Notes: generated from the sequence alone by a model not told the origin. 64,000 nt of DNA from CAYSPG01 sp964432885 (GCA_964432885.1 CAYSPG010000001.1:434001-498000), one strand, 5' to 3'; shown: positions 1-10,246, counted from the stretch's first letter. Numbers and translations: made by a program.

Positions 1-2076
1 AATAACCACGGTTGTTATGATACACTAACAGTAGATACAATAATCAAAGTTTCGAGCCCCGATGCTGCCTTTGGATTAACCTCCTCAGGTAGCTGCGCCC
101 CGCAGGTAGTAACTTTTACAAATAATTCGTCAGGCGGTGTTTCGTACTTGTGGGATTTTGGTGATGGTTCAACTTCCACATCCGAAAACCCATCGCACAT
201 ATATACACAATCAGGAACTTATGCTGTAAGTTTATTAGCCACAGGGCATGATGGATGCACTCATTTAAAAACTGTATCAAATGCTGTTGTGGTACCCGGT
301 CCGGTTGCAAATTTTGTTGTTCCGGTTACACAAGGTTGTGCGCCTCTGCAAATCGCATTTACCGATTCATCCATGGGTGCTTACAACTACTTCTGGAGCT
401 TTAGTGATGGCGATACCTCCAACCTTCAAAGCCCTGTTCATACATTTGACAATCCGGGAGCCTATCAGGTAACATTAATAGTTTCCGACTCAACAGGATG
501 CCAGGCTGTTTATACAAATCCAACCGTAATTAATGTGGTGCAGTTTGCCGAAGCAAATTTTGAAGTGTCTGATTCGGCACTGTGTATAGGAACATCGGTT
601 GGGTTTACCAACAAATCGGTAAGCGCATTAAGTTATAACTGGAACTTTGGTGATGGCAATACATCCACTGCAGTAAACCCGGTTCATATCTATGCAAACG
701 CAGGCATCTATACCGTTACACTTTACGCTAATAATCTTGGCTGCAATGACAGCCTTGCTGTTACCAATGCTGTTAAGGTAATTCCATATCCGGTTGCCGA
801 TTTTGGTTCAACCGTGCAGCAAGGCTGTGCTCCACTTAGCGTTTCGTATCAAAATTTATCGTCTCAATTGCAAAATCCAACCTACCATTGGAGTTTGGGT
901 AATGGAACAACATCTGCATTGCCTAACCCTGCAAGTATATACACAGTAGCACAAGGTTATAATGTACAGTTGATTGTTACCAACGATGGTTTGTGTGCCG
1001 ACAGTGTGTTAAAACCAAATTACATACATGCCACCAGTGGCGCAATTCCACCGGTAACTCCACTCTTTAGCGCCAGCGTATTATCTCCATCACAAATTGA
1101 AATTACATGGCAAAATTCAGCGGCATTAAATTTAGGACAGTATGAACTGTACCGATATAACGACAATACTTTATCCTATCAGTTAATTTATACCGATACC
1201 AATCCTACCAATGCATCGTTTAATCCCGAATCGGTATTTATTGATAACAATGTAAACACAAATGCCACACCATACAGTTATAAAATCCAGGTAGTAAACA
1301 CATGCAACGTCAAAATGCATATTGACAGTTCGGTAGCACACACCACAATACATGTGGCAGCATCAGGAGGAACAGAGCATGTGCAGTTAAGCTGGACACC
1401 TTATGGAGGATGTGCATTTGATACGTACCGCATTTACCGTAAAAATACCGTTAACACAACCTTTGAACTCATTGCTGAAACGGATTCAAGTGAAACCTCT
1501 TTAATTGATTCATCGGCATTTTGCCCGCTTCTGTACACGTATAAAGTTGAAGCCATTGACTTGTGTGGTAACGCTTACTCGGCATACAGTAACGAAACTA
1601 CGGCACAACCTATTACTGATATACAAAATCAAAAAATAGAAATTACAAGAAGTACCGTTATAAATAACGATTTTGTACTGACCGAATGGACACCTCCACA
1701 GCAATCGCCCGAAAAAGTTTTGAATTACCTGTTTTACAAATCAGAGGATGCTCAAAACTTTATTTTAGCAGCTACATTGGATGCACATGCCACCTCTTAC
1801 ACAGATTTTGAAATTGACGTAAACAAAGAGAAATACTTTTACCGGGTTGAAGTGGTAAACGTTTGCAACATGCGCATTGGTCCAGGTAATACCAGCAACA
1901 ACATTTTACTTAACGGATTTTTAAATGACGCCAACGGATCAACCCTGCAATGGGCACCTTACCAGGGATGGGATAGCGGTGTGGAGTACTACGAAATACA
2001 AGAGCAGGACGAAAATGGCAATTGGAAAACCATTAAGCGCGTAGATGGAAACACTACTACTTTTGAAGACCAATAA
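1..2076 (+). CDS. PKD/FN3-repeat surface protein, 5' end outside window, lacks sorting domain
   Basis: The frame is open from the first base, so the N-terminus lies outside the window; the TTG near 148 is internal. About 690 residues are visible. Four PKD-like domains come first, each with a version of WDFGDG (WDFGDGS, WSFSDGD, WNFGDGN, WSLGNGT) and a paired cysteine, followed by three or four fibronectin-III-like domains (LSWTPYGG, YRIYRK, LQWAPYQGW). This layout normally ends in a CHU_C type B sorting domain for type IX secretion. Here the frame stops inside the last FN3-like domain, after FEDQ, only 13 bases before the end of the convergent suhB-like gene. Either the sorting domain was lost or the protein is naturally short. 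Function unknown; probably adhesive and extracellular. Confidence 0.8.
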   Translation, partial: NNHGCYDTLTVDTIIKVSSPDAAFGLTSSGSCAPQVVTFTNNSSGGVSYLWDFGDGSTSTSENPSHIYTQSGTYAVSLLATGHDGCTHLKTVSNAVVVPGPVANFVVPVTQGCAPLQIAFTDSSMGAYNYFWSFSDGDTSNLQSPVHTFDNPGAYQVTLIVSDSTGCQAVYTNPTVINVVQFAEANFEVSDSALCIGTSVGFTNKSVSALSYNWNFGDGNTSTAVNPVHIYANAGIYTVTLYANNLGCNDSLAVTNAVKVIPYPVADFGSTVQQGCAPLSVSYQNLSSQLQNPTYHWSLGNGTTSALPNPASIYTVAQGYNVQLIVTNDGLCADSVLKPNYIHATSGAIPPVTPLFSASVLSPSQIEITWQNSAALNLGQYELYRYNDNTLSYQLIYTDTNPTNASFNPESVFIDNNVNTNATPYSYKIQVVNTCNVKMHIDSSVAHTTIHVAASGGTEHVQLSWTPYGGCAFDTYRIYRKNTVNTTFELIAETDSSETSLIDSSAFCPLLYTYKVEAIDLCGNAYSAYSNETTAQPITDIQNQKIEITRSTVINNDFVLTEWTPPQQSPEKVLNYLFYKSEDAQNFILAATLDAHATSYTDFEIDVNKEKYFYRVEVVNVCNMRIGPGNTSNNILLNGFLNDANGSTLQWAPYQGWDSGVEYYEIQEQDENGNWKTIKRVDGNTTTFEDQ

Positions 2077-2089
2077 AAAGTATGCACTG

Positions 2090-2896
2090 TTAATACTGGG
2101 TTGTATTTCCAAATTCTTTTTTTACCACATCTAAAAATGCATCAAAAACCAGTGTATTGGTTGCTATAATTTCTTCGCCAAATAAATAATTGGCGCCTCC
2201 ATTAAAATCCGAAACCTTTCCGCCTGCTTCGGCAACTATTAGAGCACCTGCTGCCACATCCCACGATTTTAAACCGTATTCGTAAAAACCTTCAAATCGT
2301 CCACATGCTACGTAGGCCAAATCTGCAGCAGCACTACCCAGCCTGCGTAAGCCATGTGTGCCATGCATGCAAAAATCAAACACACGCATATACTCACTCA
2401 TGCGGCTGTAATTTGAATATGGAAACCCCGTGGCAAGAAGTGATTTTTTAAGTTCAGAAATTTGCGACACCTTCATTTTATTGCCATTTAAAAATGCGCC
2501 TCCGCCATTCCATGCATAAAAACATTCATCAAGATTTATCTCATAAATAATTCCCGACACAAGCACCTGATTTTGCAGAAGCGCAACACTTACACAAAAG
2601 CAAGGGGCACCGTGTACAAAATTGGTGGTGCCGTCAAGCGGGTCAATAATCCAAATATACTCCGACTGTTTTTGAATAACTGTGTTTTCTTCGGTAATAA
2701 ACTCTGATGGTGGAATAATCTTTTTCAATCCTTCAACCAATATTTTTTCCGAAGTTTTATCAACGTATGAAACCAAATCATTAAATCCTTTATACTCCAC
2801 CTTGGAGTTATCAAATGACTTTCGCTCGGTACGGATAAACTCACCGGCCTGTTTTACCACCTCAATAGCCTGTAGCGTAATATTTTCTAAATTCAT
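2090..2896 (-). CDS. inositol monophosphatase family protein
   Basis: This 268-residue cytosolic protein has the family's metal and phosphate site IDPLDGTTNF near residue 85 and the C-terminal signature WDVAAGALIVAEAGG, plus the upstream acidic EEN element. Known members dephosphorylate inositol 1-phosphate or related sugar and nucleotide phosphates using magnesium; bacterial SuhB also acts in rRNA antitermination. The length is typical. It converges on the PKD protein with a 13-base gap and is divergent from the M13 peptidase gene. The true substrate cannot be told from sequence; a CysQ-like 3'-phosphoadenosine phosphatase is the alternative, but the motif spelling fits IMPase better. Confidence 0.88.
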   Translation of the reverse strand: MNLENITLQAIEVVKQAGEFIRTERKSFDNSKVEYKGFNDLVSYVDKTSEKILVEGLKKIIPPSEFITEENTVIQKQSEYIWIIDPLDGTTNFVHGAPCFCVSVALLQNQVLVSGIIYEINLDECFYAWNGGGAFLNGNKMKVSQISELKKSLLATGFPYSNYSRMSEYMRVFDFCMHGTHGLRRLGSAAADLAYVACGRFEGFYEYGLKSWDVAAGALIVAEAGGKVSDFNGGANYLFGEEIIATNTLVFDAFLDVVKKEFGNTTQY

Positions 2897-3002
2897 TGGG
2901 CTAAAATAGTTTTTTGCTAAACGTTTTATGATTTTGTTAACTAAAAACAGTAGGTAGCCATGTAGTTAATATTTTACTTTCGCTATCTCAAAATTTTAAA
3001 TT

Positions 3003-5051
3003 ATGTTAAAAAACAAACTTCTTATTACGGCACTTGCAATTACAACTTTGCTTTCGTCTTGTAAAACCAATCATAACAGCACAAACCAGGCACCTGATGA
3101 ACTGGCTTTGCATATAGACAGCACCGTAAAACCCGGTGATGATTTTTTTCTTTTTGCAAATGGAAAATGGTTCAACGAAAACCCTATACCTGCCAGTGAG
3201 CAAAGCAATGGGCTGTGGCAACTTATACAAGATACCATCAATGCACAGGTGCTCAATATCTGCGAATCATCAGCGGCATTAACCGGTGAGCCTAAAGGAA
3301 GCAACAAACAAAAAATAGGAGATTTCTTTTATTCAGGAATGGACAGTGTATCATTAAACAAAAATGGTATTGCCGGAATAAAACCTGAGCTAGACATGAT
3401 TGATGCCATAACGGATTTAAACGGAGTAGTAAGCGCTGCGGCAACCATACACGTAATTAGCGGTGCACCGCTGTTTAGCTTTTATGTTGGACAGGATGAT
3501 AAAATAAGTAACAAACATGCCATATTTATTAACCAGGGAGGGTTAAGCCTGCCCGACCGCAATTATTATTTTGATACCGACTCCAGAGCCATCATGATTC
3601 GTGAAAAGTTTTTGCAGCATGTAGCAAACATGTTTGTGATAATGGGTTACGATGATGCAAAAGCAAAACTTGCTGCTACAAACCTTATGAAACTGGAAAC
3701 GGCCATAGCAAAAACATCGCGCAAAAAAGAAGATACCCGCGACCCGAATAAAAACTACAACAAAGTTTCAGTTAAAGAACTTGCAGCAAGCACACCGAAT
3801 ATAAACTGGAATACTTTTAATGTAGGTGTTGGTTTAACCAACGTGGATACGGTGGTGATAGGACAACCCGAATTTTTAACTGCATTAAACGGCTACCTTA
3901 CCTCCTACCCGATTAGCGAATGGAAAAACTACCTGAAATTTCACCTGGTGCGTGGGCTTGCACGCTTTATGGATGACAAAACATACATGGAATCATTTGC
4001 ATTTTATTCAGGCGTATTGAGGGGAATACCCGAGCCGCGTCCAAGGTGGAAGCGTGTGGTAGCACAAACCGACAACTCGCTGGGTGAATTGATAGGACAA
4101 GTATATGTAACCGAATATTTGCCCAAAGGAACAAAAGAAAAACTTCAGGAAATCGGCATGGCTGTAAAAGATGTATATGCTTCGCGCATAAAAGGTCTTG
4201 ACTGGATGAGTGAACAAACAAAACAAAAAGCACTTTCAAAATTGGATAAAATGATAATGAAAGTGGGATATCCTGATGCATGGAAAGATTTAAGCACCCT
4301 GGAGGTTGACCGTACATCGTTTGTGCGCAACGTAATAAATGCAAACGCATGGGAAATGCGCTACATGATTGCAAAATTTGGAAAACCGGTTGACCGCACT
4401 GAGTGGGGCATGCAGCCTCAAACCTACAATGCATATTACAACCCATCCAACAATGAAATTGTGGTGCCGGGTTGTAATATTATTGTGCCGGGGTACGAGC
4501 GCAAACTTGCCGATGACGCCATCCTCTACTCTATTATTGGCGGATCAACCTTTGGCCATGAAATGACACATGGTTTTGATGACCAGGGAAGTCAATACGA
4601 TGAGCAGGGAAATTTGAACAACTGGTGGACATCAGAAGACAGTTCAAAATTTTTTACAAAAACAAAAAAGATTGTTGAACAATTTAACACCTACATTGCT
4701 GTTGACAGCCTGACTATAAACGGTGAACTTACGCAAGGCGAAAACATTGCCGACCTTGGTGGGATAATGATGGGCTATGAAGCATTTAAAAAAACCAACC
4801 AATATAAAAACAATGAAATGATTGCCGGGCTTACGCCAGATCAACGCTTCTTTTTGGGGTATGCCAACGCATGGATGATAAATACACGCCCTGAGGCATT
4901 GGCCGACCAGGTAAAAACAGATGTACACTCACCTGCAAAGTTCAGGGTTATAGGCCCATTGGTAAACATGCCCGAATTTTATACCACCTTTAATATTAAA
5001 GAAGGTGATAAACTTTGGCGAAGCGAAGCAGACAGGCTTAAAATTTGGTAA
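3003..5051 (+). CDS. M13 family zinc metallopeptidase, lipoprotein
   Basis: A 682-residue neprilysin/PepO-type endopeptidase. The N-terminus is a lipoprotein signal with LLSSC and cysteine 20 as the likely lipidated residue, so the enzyme should sit in the envelope facing the periplasm or surface. The zinc site HEMTH is at residues 519-523 and the third ligand is Glu580 in GENIADLGG. The substrate-binding NAYYNP-NNEIVVPG stretch lies about 60 residues before the zinc site, as is usual in the family. It ends KIW where many relatives end CxxW. It presumably degrades small peptides. A 7-of-8 match to the Bacteroidota -7 box (TACTTTCG, 2975-2982) precedes the start. Confidence 0.93.
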   Translation: MLKNKLLITALAITTLLSSCKTNHNSTNQAPDELALHIDSTVKPGDDFFLFANGKWFNENPIPASEQSNGLWQLIQDTINAQVLNICESSAALTGEPKGSNKQKIGDFFYSGMDSVSLNKNGIAGIKPELDMIDAITDLNGVVSAAATIHVISGAPLFSFYVGQDDKISNKHAIFINQGGLSLPDRNYYFDTDSRAIMIREKFLQHVANMFVIMGYDDAKAKLAATNLMKLETAIAKTSRKKEDTRDPNKNYNKVSVKELAASTPNINWNTFNVGVGLTNVDTVVIGQPEFLTALNGYLTSYPISEWKNYLKFHLVRGLARFMDDKTYMESFAFYSGVLRGIPEPRPRWKRVVAQTDNSLGELIGQVYVTEYLPKGTKEKLQEIGMAVKDVYASRIKGLDWMSEQTKQKALSKLDKMIMKVGYPDAWKDLSTLEVDRTSFVRNVINANAWEMRYMIAKFGKPVDRTEWGMQPQTYNAYYNPSNNEIVVPGCNIIVPGYERKLADDAILYSIIGGSTFGHEMTHGFDDQGSQYDEQGNLNNWWTSEDSSKFFTKTKKIVEQFNTYIAVDSLTINGELTQGENIADLGGIMMGYEAFKKTNQYKNNEMIAGLTPDQRFFLGYANAWMINTRPEALADQVKTDVHSPAKFRVIGPLVNMPEFYTTFNIKEGDKLWRSEADRLKIW

Positions 5052-5191
5052 AGGGAACGGTTTTTAATTTACTGTTTGCAGATTTGGGATAATAATTTTA
5101 AAATTATTTTAAACCGACTTATTAATCTCTGAACATCTATTTATTTACGCAGTAACTAATTTTATATTTTAGCAAAAACAAAAACTACACC

Positions 5192-8005
5192 ATGCTAAAA
5201 ATAAAATTACTCGCTACTGCACTGCTTGTTTCTACATTTATTTTCGCTCAGCAAAACCGTAAATCTTTTTCGCTGCCGGCAATGGTAACCAGTGCCGACT
5301 ATCAGCCAAATACCGTAATCATAAAAGTAAAACCAGGTTACCGCTATGCTTGTACTAAAACACAAATAAGCACTCCTCAGCTTACTTCCGTTTTTAAAAA
5401 AACAGGTACTTACAGCGTAAACAAACTGTTTGCTTTGCACACCCCTCCTACCACAGAGCGCAATGCAAATGGAAATAAACTTACCGACCTTTCGTTGGTG
5501 TATGAATTAAAGTATGCAGGAAATTCATCAATTGAAAAAGTAATTAACCAGTTGCTTGCCACCGGTGAAATTGAATATGCCGAACCAAGCTACATATACC
5601 AACCGCTTTATACACCTAGTGATACCCTTGTTGGTTATCAATACCATCACACCAACATACGCAGTTACCAGGCATGGGATATACAAAAAGGCGACCCGAA
5701 TGTGGTAATTGGCATTACCGATACAGGAGTTGATACTACACACATTGAACTGGTAAACAAATTTAAGTACAACACTGCCGACCCAATTAACGGCATTGAT
5801 GATGATGCTGATGGATATACAGATAATTACTATGGTTGGAATGTAGCCTTTAACGATAACAACGTGGCCGGACCAGCTCTATTGCACGGAAACTTTGTAA
5901 CCGGTATTGCCGCTGCCGAAACCGATAACATTACCGGCATTGCGGGAGTGGGCTTTAACTGTAAATTTTTAGCCATACGCTGCGCACCCAATGCCAACGT
6001 AATTGTAAATGGTGATGTAGCCATTGTATATGCTGCCGACCATAACTGCTTTGTTATAAACTGCTCATGGGGAGGATTTGGAAGCTCTCAGTTTTCGCAG
6101 GATGTAATTAACTATGCCACATTTAACAAAGGCTGCCTGGTGGTAGGTGCTGCCGGCAACAGCAATAACGATGCACCTTTTTTTCCGGCATCGTACCAGT
6201 ATGTATTAAGCGTTGCAGGTATTGACTCGGTTGATGTAAAATGGAGCGGCAGCAGTTATGGCACTTACGTTGATGTATGTGCTGCCGGTGATAAAGTGTA
6301 TTCCATCTTTCCTATGGGAAGTCCTAACCTGTACTGGTATAGTGGCGGCACCAGCGAAGCAGCACCCCAGGTATCAGGTGCAGCAGCTTTGGTTAAGTCT
6401 CAATTTCCTGCCCTTACAGGCTTGCAGGTAGGCGAGCGCCTTCGCGTTACAAGTGATGTGGTGGATACGTTGCCCGGAAATGCCTCCTACGTTGGAAAAT
6501 TAGGCAAAGGGCGTATAAACATTTTCAGGGCGCTTACCGAGCCTGCTACTGCCCTGCGAGCTTACGACATTACCATTACCGATAATAACGATGAAGCCTT
6601 TGTGGGCAATGATACGCTGGACATCAGCGCTGTGTTTACCAACGTGCTTGATCCTGTTGCGGGACTTAGCATCTCCCTTTCTGCAAGTTCACCGCTTATC
6701 AATATTCTTAATCCAAACTTATCATTTCCCTCGCTTGCCACCATGCAAAGCGACAGCAACCGCGCCAACCCGTTTAAATGCGTGATAGATCCCACCATTC
6801 CTCTCAACACCAAAATTATTTTTACCCTTACCTACAGTGCGGGTACTTACTCCGATTTTCAGAAGTTTGAAGTAACAGTAAATGTGGATTACCTCAATGT
6901 GCTGGTAAACGATGTGGGCTTATCCATTACCAGCAAAGGAAGGCTTGGATTTAACGATACGGGCAATGCGCAAGGCATTGGATTTACTTACAACGAAGGG
7001 GCAAACCTTATTTATTCGGCAAGCTTTGTGGTGGGAGTTAACGACAGTATGGTAAGCGATGCCACTGAAGGTGCTACAGGCATTAACAACGACTTTGTTC
7101 CTGTAAACTACATTCAAAAAATTATTCCTTCAGTAAACTCTGATTTTGATGCCGTTACCACCTTTAACGATGCTGCCGCAACACTACCCACAGGCCTTGT
7201 AGTGCGCCAAAATAACTATGCATGGAGCACTCCTGCCGACAGGAAGTACGTGATAGAAGAATATACCATTACAAACAACAGTGCCAACAACTATCCAGCC
7301 CTGTACGCAGCCGTTTTTTCGGACTGGGATATAACGGCAGCTACTTATAACGACAACCGCGCATCGTATGATGCAGCGCTTAAAATGGGATACGCCTGGT
7401 ACACGGTAAACAACAACAGCTATGCCGGCATTAAATTGCTTACCGGTGGCGGCTCTAATTACTACGCCTTTAATAACGATGGATCAGCTGGAAGCGTGAA
7501 CATATATGACGGACTCACCAAGGCAGAAAAATACCAGTGTATGAGCACACTTACCCGCAACGATGCAGGTACTACAGGCAATGGCACCGACATTGCAATG
7601 ATGATGACCACTGGCCCGTTTAACCTTAATGCTGGCGACAGCATAAAAGTGGCCTTTGCTATAATAGGAGGCGACAGCCTTGCCGACCTTACTAATGCTG
7701 CCACTGCTGCACAAATAAAATACAATACAGTTGGTGTAACCGAAATAAACTCAAGTGATGGAGTAAAGGTATTTCCTAATCCTGCAAAAGGCTATTTCAC
7801 AATTTCATTCCATTCATCAATAGCACAACGGATAACTGCCACCCTGTACGACCACACTGGAAAGAAAACAACAAGCCTCACCCAACATGCGGCAGCCGGA
7901 ACCACACAAGTGCATATTAATACCCAAAGTATAAATCCGGGTATTTATTCTTTGCAGGTTAAAATGAAAAACAATATTCACACAAAAAAAATTGTCGTCT
8001 ATTAA
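5192..8005 (+). CDS. secreted S8 subtilisin-like protease with type A T9SS sorting domain
   Basis: The 937-residue precursor has a signal peptide (LLATALLVSTFIFAQ), a propeptide-like region of about 130 residues, then a subtilase domain with Asp177 (ITDTGVD), His232 (LHGNF) and Ser388 (GGTSEAAPQ). A long region of beta-rich, Ig-like character follows. The last 75 residues form a Por-type sorting domain: FPNPAKGYF, LYDHTGK, INPGIYSLQV, KKIVVY. Such proteins cross the outer membrane through the type IX system and are surface-attached or released after CTD removal. It is transcribed like the preceding metallopeptidase but 140 bases apart, so probably from its own promoter. The sequence does not fix substrate specificity. 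Confidence 0.93.
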   Translation: MLKIKLLATALLVSTFIFAQQNRKSFSLPAMVTSADYQPNTVIIKVKPGYRYACTKTQISTPQLTSVFKKTGTYSVNKLFALHTPPTTERNANGNKLTDLSLVYELKYAGNSSIEKVINQLLATGEIEYAEPSYIYQPLYTPSDTLVGYQYHHTNIRSYQAWDIQKGDPNVVIGITDTGVDTTHIELVNKFKYNTADPINGIDDDADGYTDNYYGWNVAFNDNNVAGPALLHGNFVTGIAAAETDNITGIAGVGFNCKFLAIRCAPNANVIVNGDVAIVYAADHNCFVINCSWGGFGSSQFSQDVINYATFNKGCLVVGAAGNSNNDAPFFPASYQYVLSVAGIDSVDVKWSGSSYGTYVDVCAAGDKVYSIFPMGSPNLYWYSGGTSEAAPQVSGAAALVKSQFPALTGLQVGERLRVTSDVVDTLPGNASYVGKLGKGRINIFRALTEPATALRAYDITITDNNDEAFVGNDTLDISAVFTNVLDPVAGLSISLSASSPLINILNPNLSFPSLATMQSDSNRANPFKCVIDPTIPLNTKIIFTLTYSAGTYSDFQKFEVTVNVDYLNVLVNDVGLSITSKGRLGFNDTGNAQGIGFTYNEGANLIYSASFVVGVNDSMVSDATEGATGINNDFVPVNYIQKIIPSVNSDFDAVTTFNDAAATLPTGLVVRQNNYAWSTPADRKYVIEEYTITNNSANNYPALYAAVFSDWDITAATYNDNRASYDAALKMGYAWYTVNNNSYAGIKLLTGGGSNYYAFNNDGSAGSVNIYDGLTKAEKYQCMSTLTRNDAGTTGNGTDIAMMMTTGPFNLNAGDSIKVAFAIIGGDSLADLTNAATAAQIKYNTVGVTEINSSDGVKVFPNPAKGYFTISFHSSIAQRITATLYDHTGKKTTSLTQHAAAGTTQVHINTQSINPGIYSLQVKMKNNIHTKKIVVY

Positions 8006-8121
8006 CCTAATGACATTTTTAAATAGGTAACCAAAAACTTAATTTCTATTGCGTGATGGCAATACATTATTCTCATTCCTTATTTTACTCTTTTTAATAA
8101 ATACACTTTGCACAACCCTGT

Positions 8122-8589
8122 ATGACAACAAACGAAAAACTCACATTTTTAAAATATGAATTACCTGTTTTGCTATCAACCCTTACAGGTGATGAAAAAC
8201 CACAATGGGGAATAATGAGTCCCCAACAAATGGTTGAACACATGGGCGGGGCTTTTTTGAATGGTGCCGGCTTGCTTGTAATTCCACTTGCAACACCAGC
8301 CGACCAACTGCCGGCATATAAAAGTTTTATGATGAGCGACAAAGAATTCAGACCCAATACCAAGAACCCTACACTTAGCGAGTCGGGATATCCGTTAAAA
8401 TTTGCTGATATGCCCACTGCTATTCAAAAATTAAAAAATGCTATTGAGGCTTTTGAAAAACACTTTACCGATAATCCTCAAAAAACAGAATTGCATGCCA
8501 TATTTGGAAATCTTAATTTTGATGAATGGGTACACCTCATGTATAAACATGCCCGACATCACCTGAGGCAGTTTATGCTGATTGAATAA
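8122..8589 (+). CDS. DUF1569-like / DinB-superfamily protein
   Basis: A 155-residue soluble protein with no signal peptide. The spaced histidines MVEHMGG near residue 39 and YKHARHHLRQF near the C-terminus, together with FGNLNFDEW, fit DUF1569, a branch of the DinB/YfiT four-helix metal-binding fold. The three histidines would form the metal site. DinB-like proteins include thiol-dependent transferases; the role of this branch is not established. It stands alone between the subtilase and a membrane protein gene, with AT-rich spacers on both sides. Confidence 0.7.
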   Translation: MTTNEKLTFLKYELPVLLSTLTGDEKPQWGIMSPQQMVEHMGGAFLNGAGLLVIPLATPADQLPAYKSFMMSDKEFRPNTKNPTLSESGYPLKFADMPTAIQKLKNAIEAFEKHFTDNPQKTELHAIFGNLNFDEWVHLMYKHARHHLRQFMLIE

Positions 8590-8734
8590 TCAGGCTCCTT
8601 ATTAATTCTCCATTTCTTTTTAGTAGTAATCTATATTTAGTTTCTATTGCATTTCACAGCCTCTTTAAAGCGAATTGGTTAATAAAAAATCTAATTAAAT
8701 ACCAATTTAACGTTTACCGTATAATTGTCGTTTT

Positions 8735-9445
8735 ATGAATGACCTTATTTATAATTTAAAAACTTTAAAACACCTAACAGCACAACAGCATTTAGCTTAT
8801 TGGATAGCACCGTTATTAATTACACTTTTCTTTTTACTAATGTTTTGCTTTGGTGGCTTACAGATGGCCGAAATAATATCTCCGGCATCCAACCGTGAGT
8901 TTGGCATTATGGAAAACCTAGCTACTGTTGTAGTTGGAGTAATGGTTTATTTTTCAGTGCAGTGTTTTAAGGCGGGCAATCAGGTGGCAACTAAAGTGGT
9001 TTTTGCTTTTGCTGTTATTGCATCCCTGTTTCTGTTTTTAGAAGAGTTGGATTACGGACTTCATTTTTACGAATTGTGGAAAGGTGTACCTCCTGAAGAA
9101 AAAATCATTACCCGCAATTTTCATAACCAGGATTTAAGCACACTATCAAAAATGAAAACGTTTATTTATATTTTTATCGCAATTGCTTTTGTGATTATTC
9201 CGCTTATTGGCGAAAAGCCTTTTCCTAAATTTTTACAACAATTTATTGCATCACCACGCCTGATTTATACGGCTGCTACACTTGAGATAACCTCCATCTT
9301 ATCCTATCATTTTGTTTATACCTTAAACCATCATGGCAACTATAGCCTTGACGGAAACACCACTGAATTTGGCGAAGGAATTATTTATTACATGCTGTTG
9401 CTTTATTTATACGAACTGTATCAAAAGCAAAAAAAGTTGGCGTAG
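8735..9445 (+). CDS. five-helix integral membrane protein of unknown function
   Basis: A 236-residue protein with about five membrane segments (near residues 25-45, 66-83, 90-110, 142-160 and 178-198). Charged residues are grouped in EELDYGLHFYELWKG after the third helix and RNFHNQ soon after. This pattern recalls a widespread orphan family of bacterial membrane proteins carrying EEISWGQR and LHN motifs; that link is from memory and only partial. The helix positions and the start (ATG after an AT-rich leader) look sound. It converges on the NlpC/P60 gene with 17 bases between them. No function is assigned. Confidence 0.72.
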   Translation: MNDLIYNLKTLKHLTAQQHLAYWIAPLLITLFFLLMFCFGGLQMAEIISPASNREFGIMENLATVVVGVMVYFSVQCFKAGNQVATKVVFAFAVIASLFLFLEELDYGLHFYELWKGVPPEEKIITRNFHNQDLSTLSKMKTFIYIFIAIAFVIIPLIGEKPFPKFLQQFIASPRLIYTAATLEITSILSYHFVYTLNHHGNYSLDGNTTEFGEGIIYYMLLLYLYELYQKQKKLA

Positions 9446-9462
9446 CTAAAAGTTGAATTTAT

Positions 9463-10236
9463 TTACAACAGGCGCTTAATTACTCTTAACTTATGGGAGT
9501 ATCGCTTTGTTTCCTGATTAAAAATTCCAACCTGGTCAAACGAATCAATGCGCACTTTGCCTGAGGCATGAATGATTCTGTCTTTGTCGGTAAGAATTCC
9601 AACGTGTGTAATTTTTCCTTCTTCGTTATCAAAAAAAGCTAGGTCGCCTGTGTTGGTTTCGTCAATTAAATTGATGGTATGCCCTTGCTCGGCCTGCTGC
9701 GCTGCATCGCGGTACAGTTTATAGCCCGATAGTTTAAAAACCATTTGGGTTAACCCTGAGCAATCTATACCAAAAGGTGAACGGCCACCCCATAAATACG
9801 GAGCGTTTAAATACATAAACGTGTTTTCGATTAGCGCATGGGGTGAATTTATTTTTTCAGGAAATTTTGCATTGCCATCAAACTTATATTTTTTATCGTT
9901 GATGCGGCAGTGCTCGTTTTCAAAAAATGGAAGTGTGCTGCCCAAAACGATGGTTTGTATTTTTCCTTCATGCACCATAAGCTGCACAAGGTCGTACGAT
10001 AAAAAAGAACTTGCTTTTTGCAAAAAATTAAAATCCTGAAACTCGATACTAGTATTTTGTCCCTGTGGTATCCATCCTTCGTACCCATCAAACGATATTT
10101 TTATGCGCACCCAATCATGTTGTGCTCCCAACACTTCGTAATGTTCTCCAAACAAAAGCTGTGTAACCTGTTCGCTGCGGTGCGAAGGTTCGCTTCGTAC
10201 AGGCATTATGCTTAACTGGGAAATTCCGTAGGGCAT
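9463..10236 (-). CDS. C40 (NlpC/P60) peptidoglycan peptidase with SH3 domains
   Basis: This is a 257-residue protein starting MPYGISQLSIM. A start 23 codons upstream is possible in frame but would be encoded by an intergenic inverted repeat, so I reject it. The N-terminal part contains bacterial SH3-like sequence (PVRSEPSHRSEQ, WVRIK, YEGWIP). The C-terminal catalytic domain has Cys159 in GIDCSGL, then HVGIL and IIHASG, giving the usual Cys-His dyad. Family enzymes such as YkfC cleave gamma-D-glutamyl links in wall peptides. No clear signal peptide is seen, so it may recycle muropeptides inside the cell, or the export signal is atypical. Confidence 0.88.
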   Translation of the reverse strand: MPYGISQLSIMPVRSEPSHRSEQVTQLLFGEHYEVLGAQHDWVRIKISFDGYEGWIPQGQNTSIEFQDFNFLQKASSFLSYDLVQLMVHEGKIQTIVLGSTLPFFENEHCRINDKKYKFDGNAKFPEKINSPHALIENTFMYLNAPYLWGGRSPFGIDCSGLTQMVFKLSGYKLYRDAAQQAEQGHTINLIDETNTGDLAFFDNEEGKITHVGILTDKDRIIHASGKVRIDSFDQVGIFNQETKRYSHKLRVIKRLL

Positions 10237-10246
10237 GAAGAGTAGC

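Noticed and set aside
3967..4446. 159-residue open frame antisense to the M13 peptidase
   Set aside because: No signature; it falls in the conserved part of a clearly functional metallopeptidase gene.
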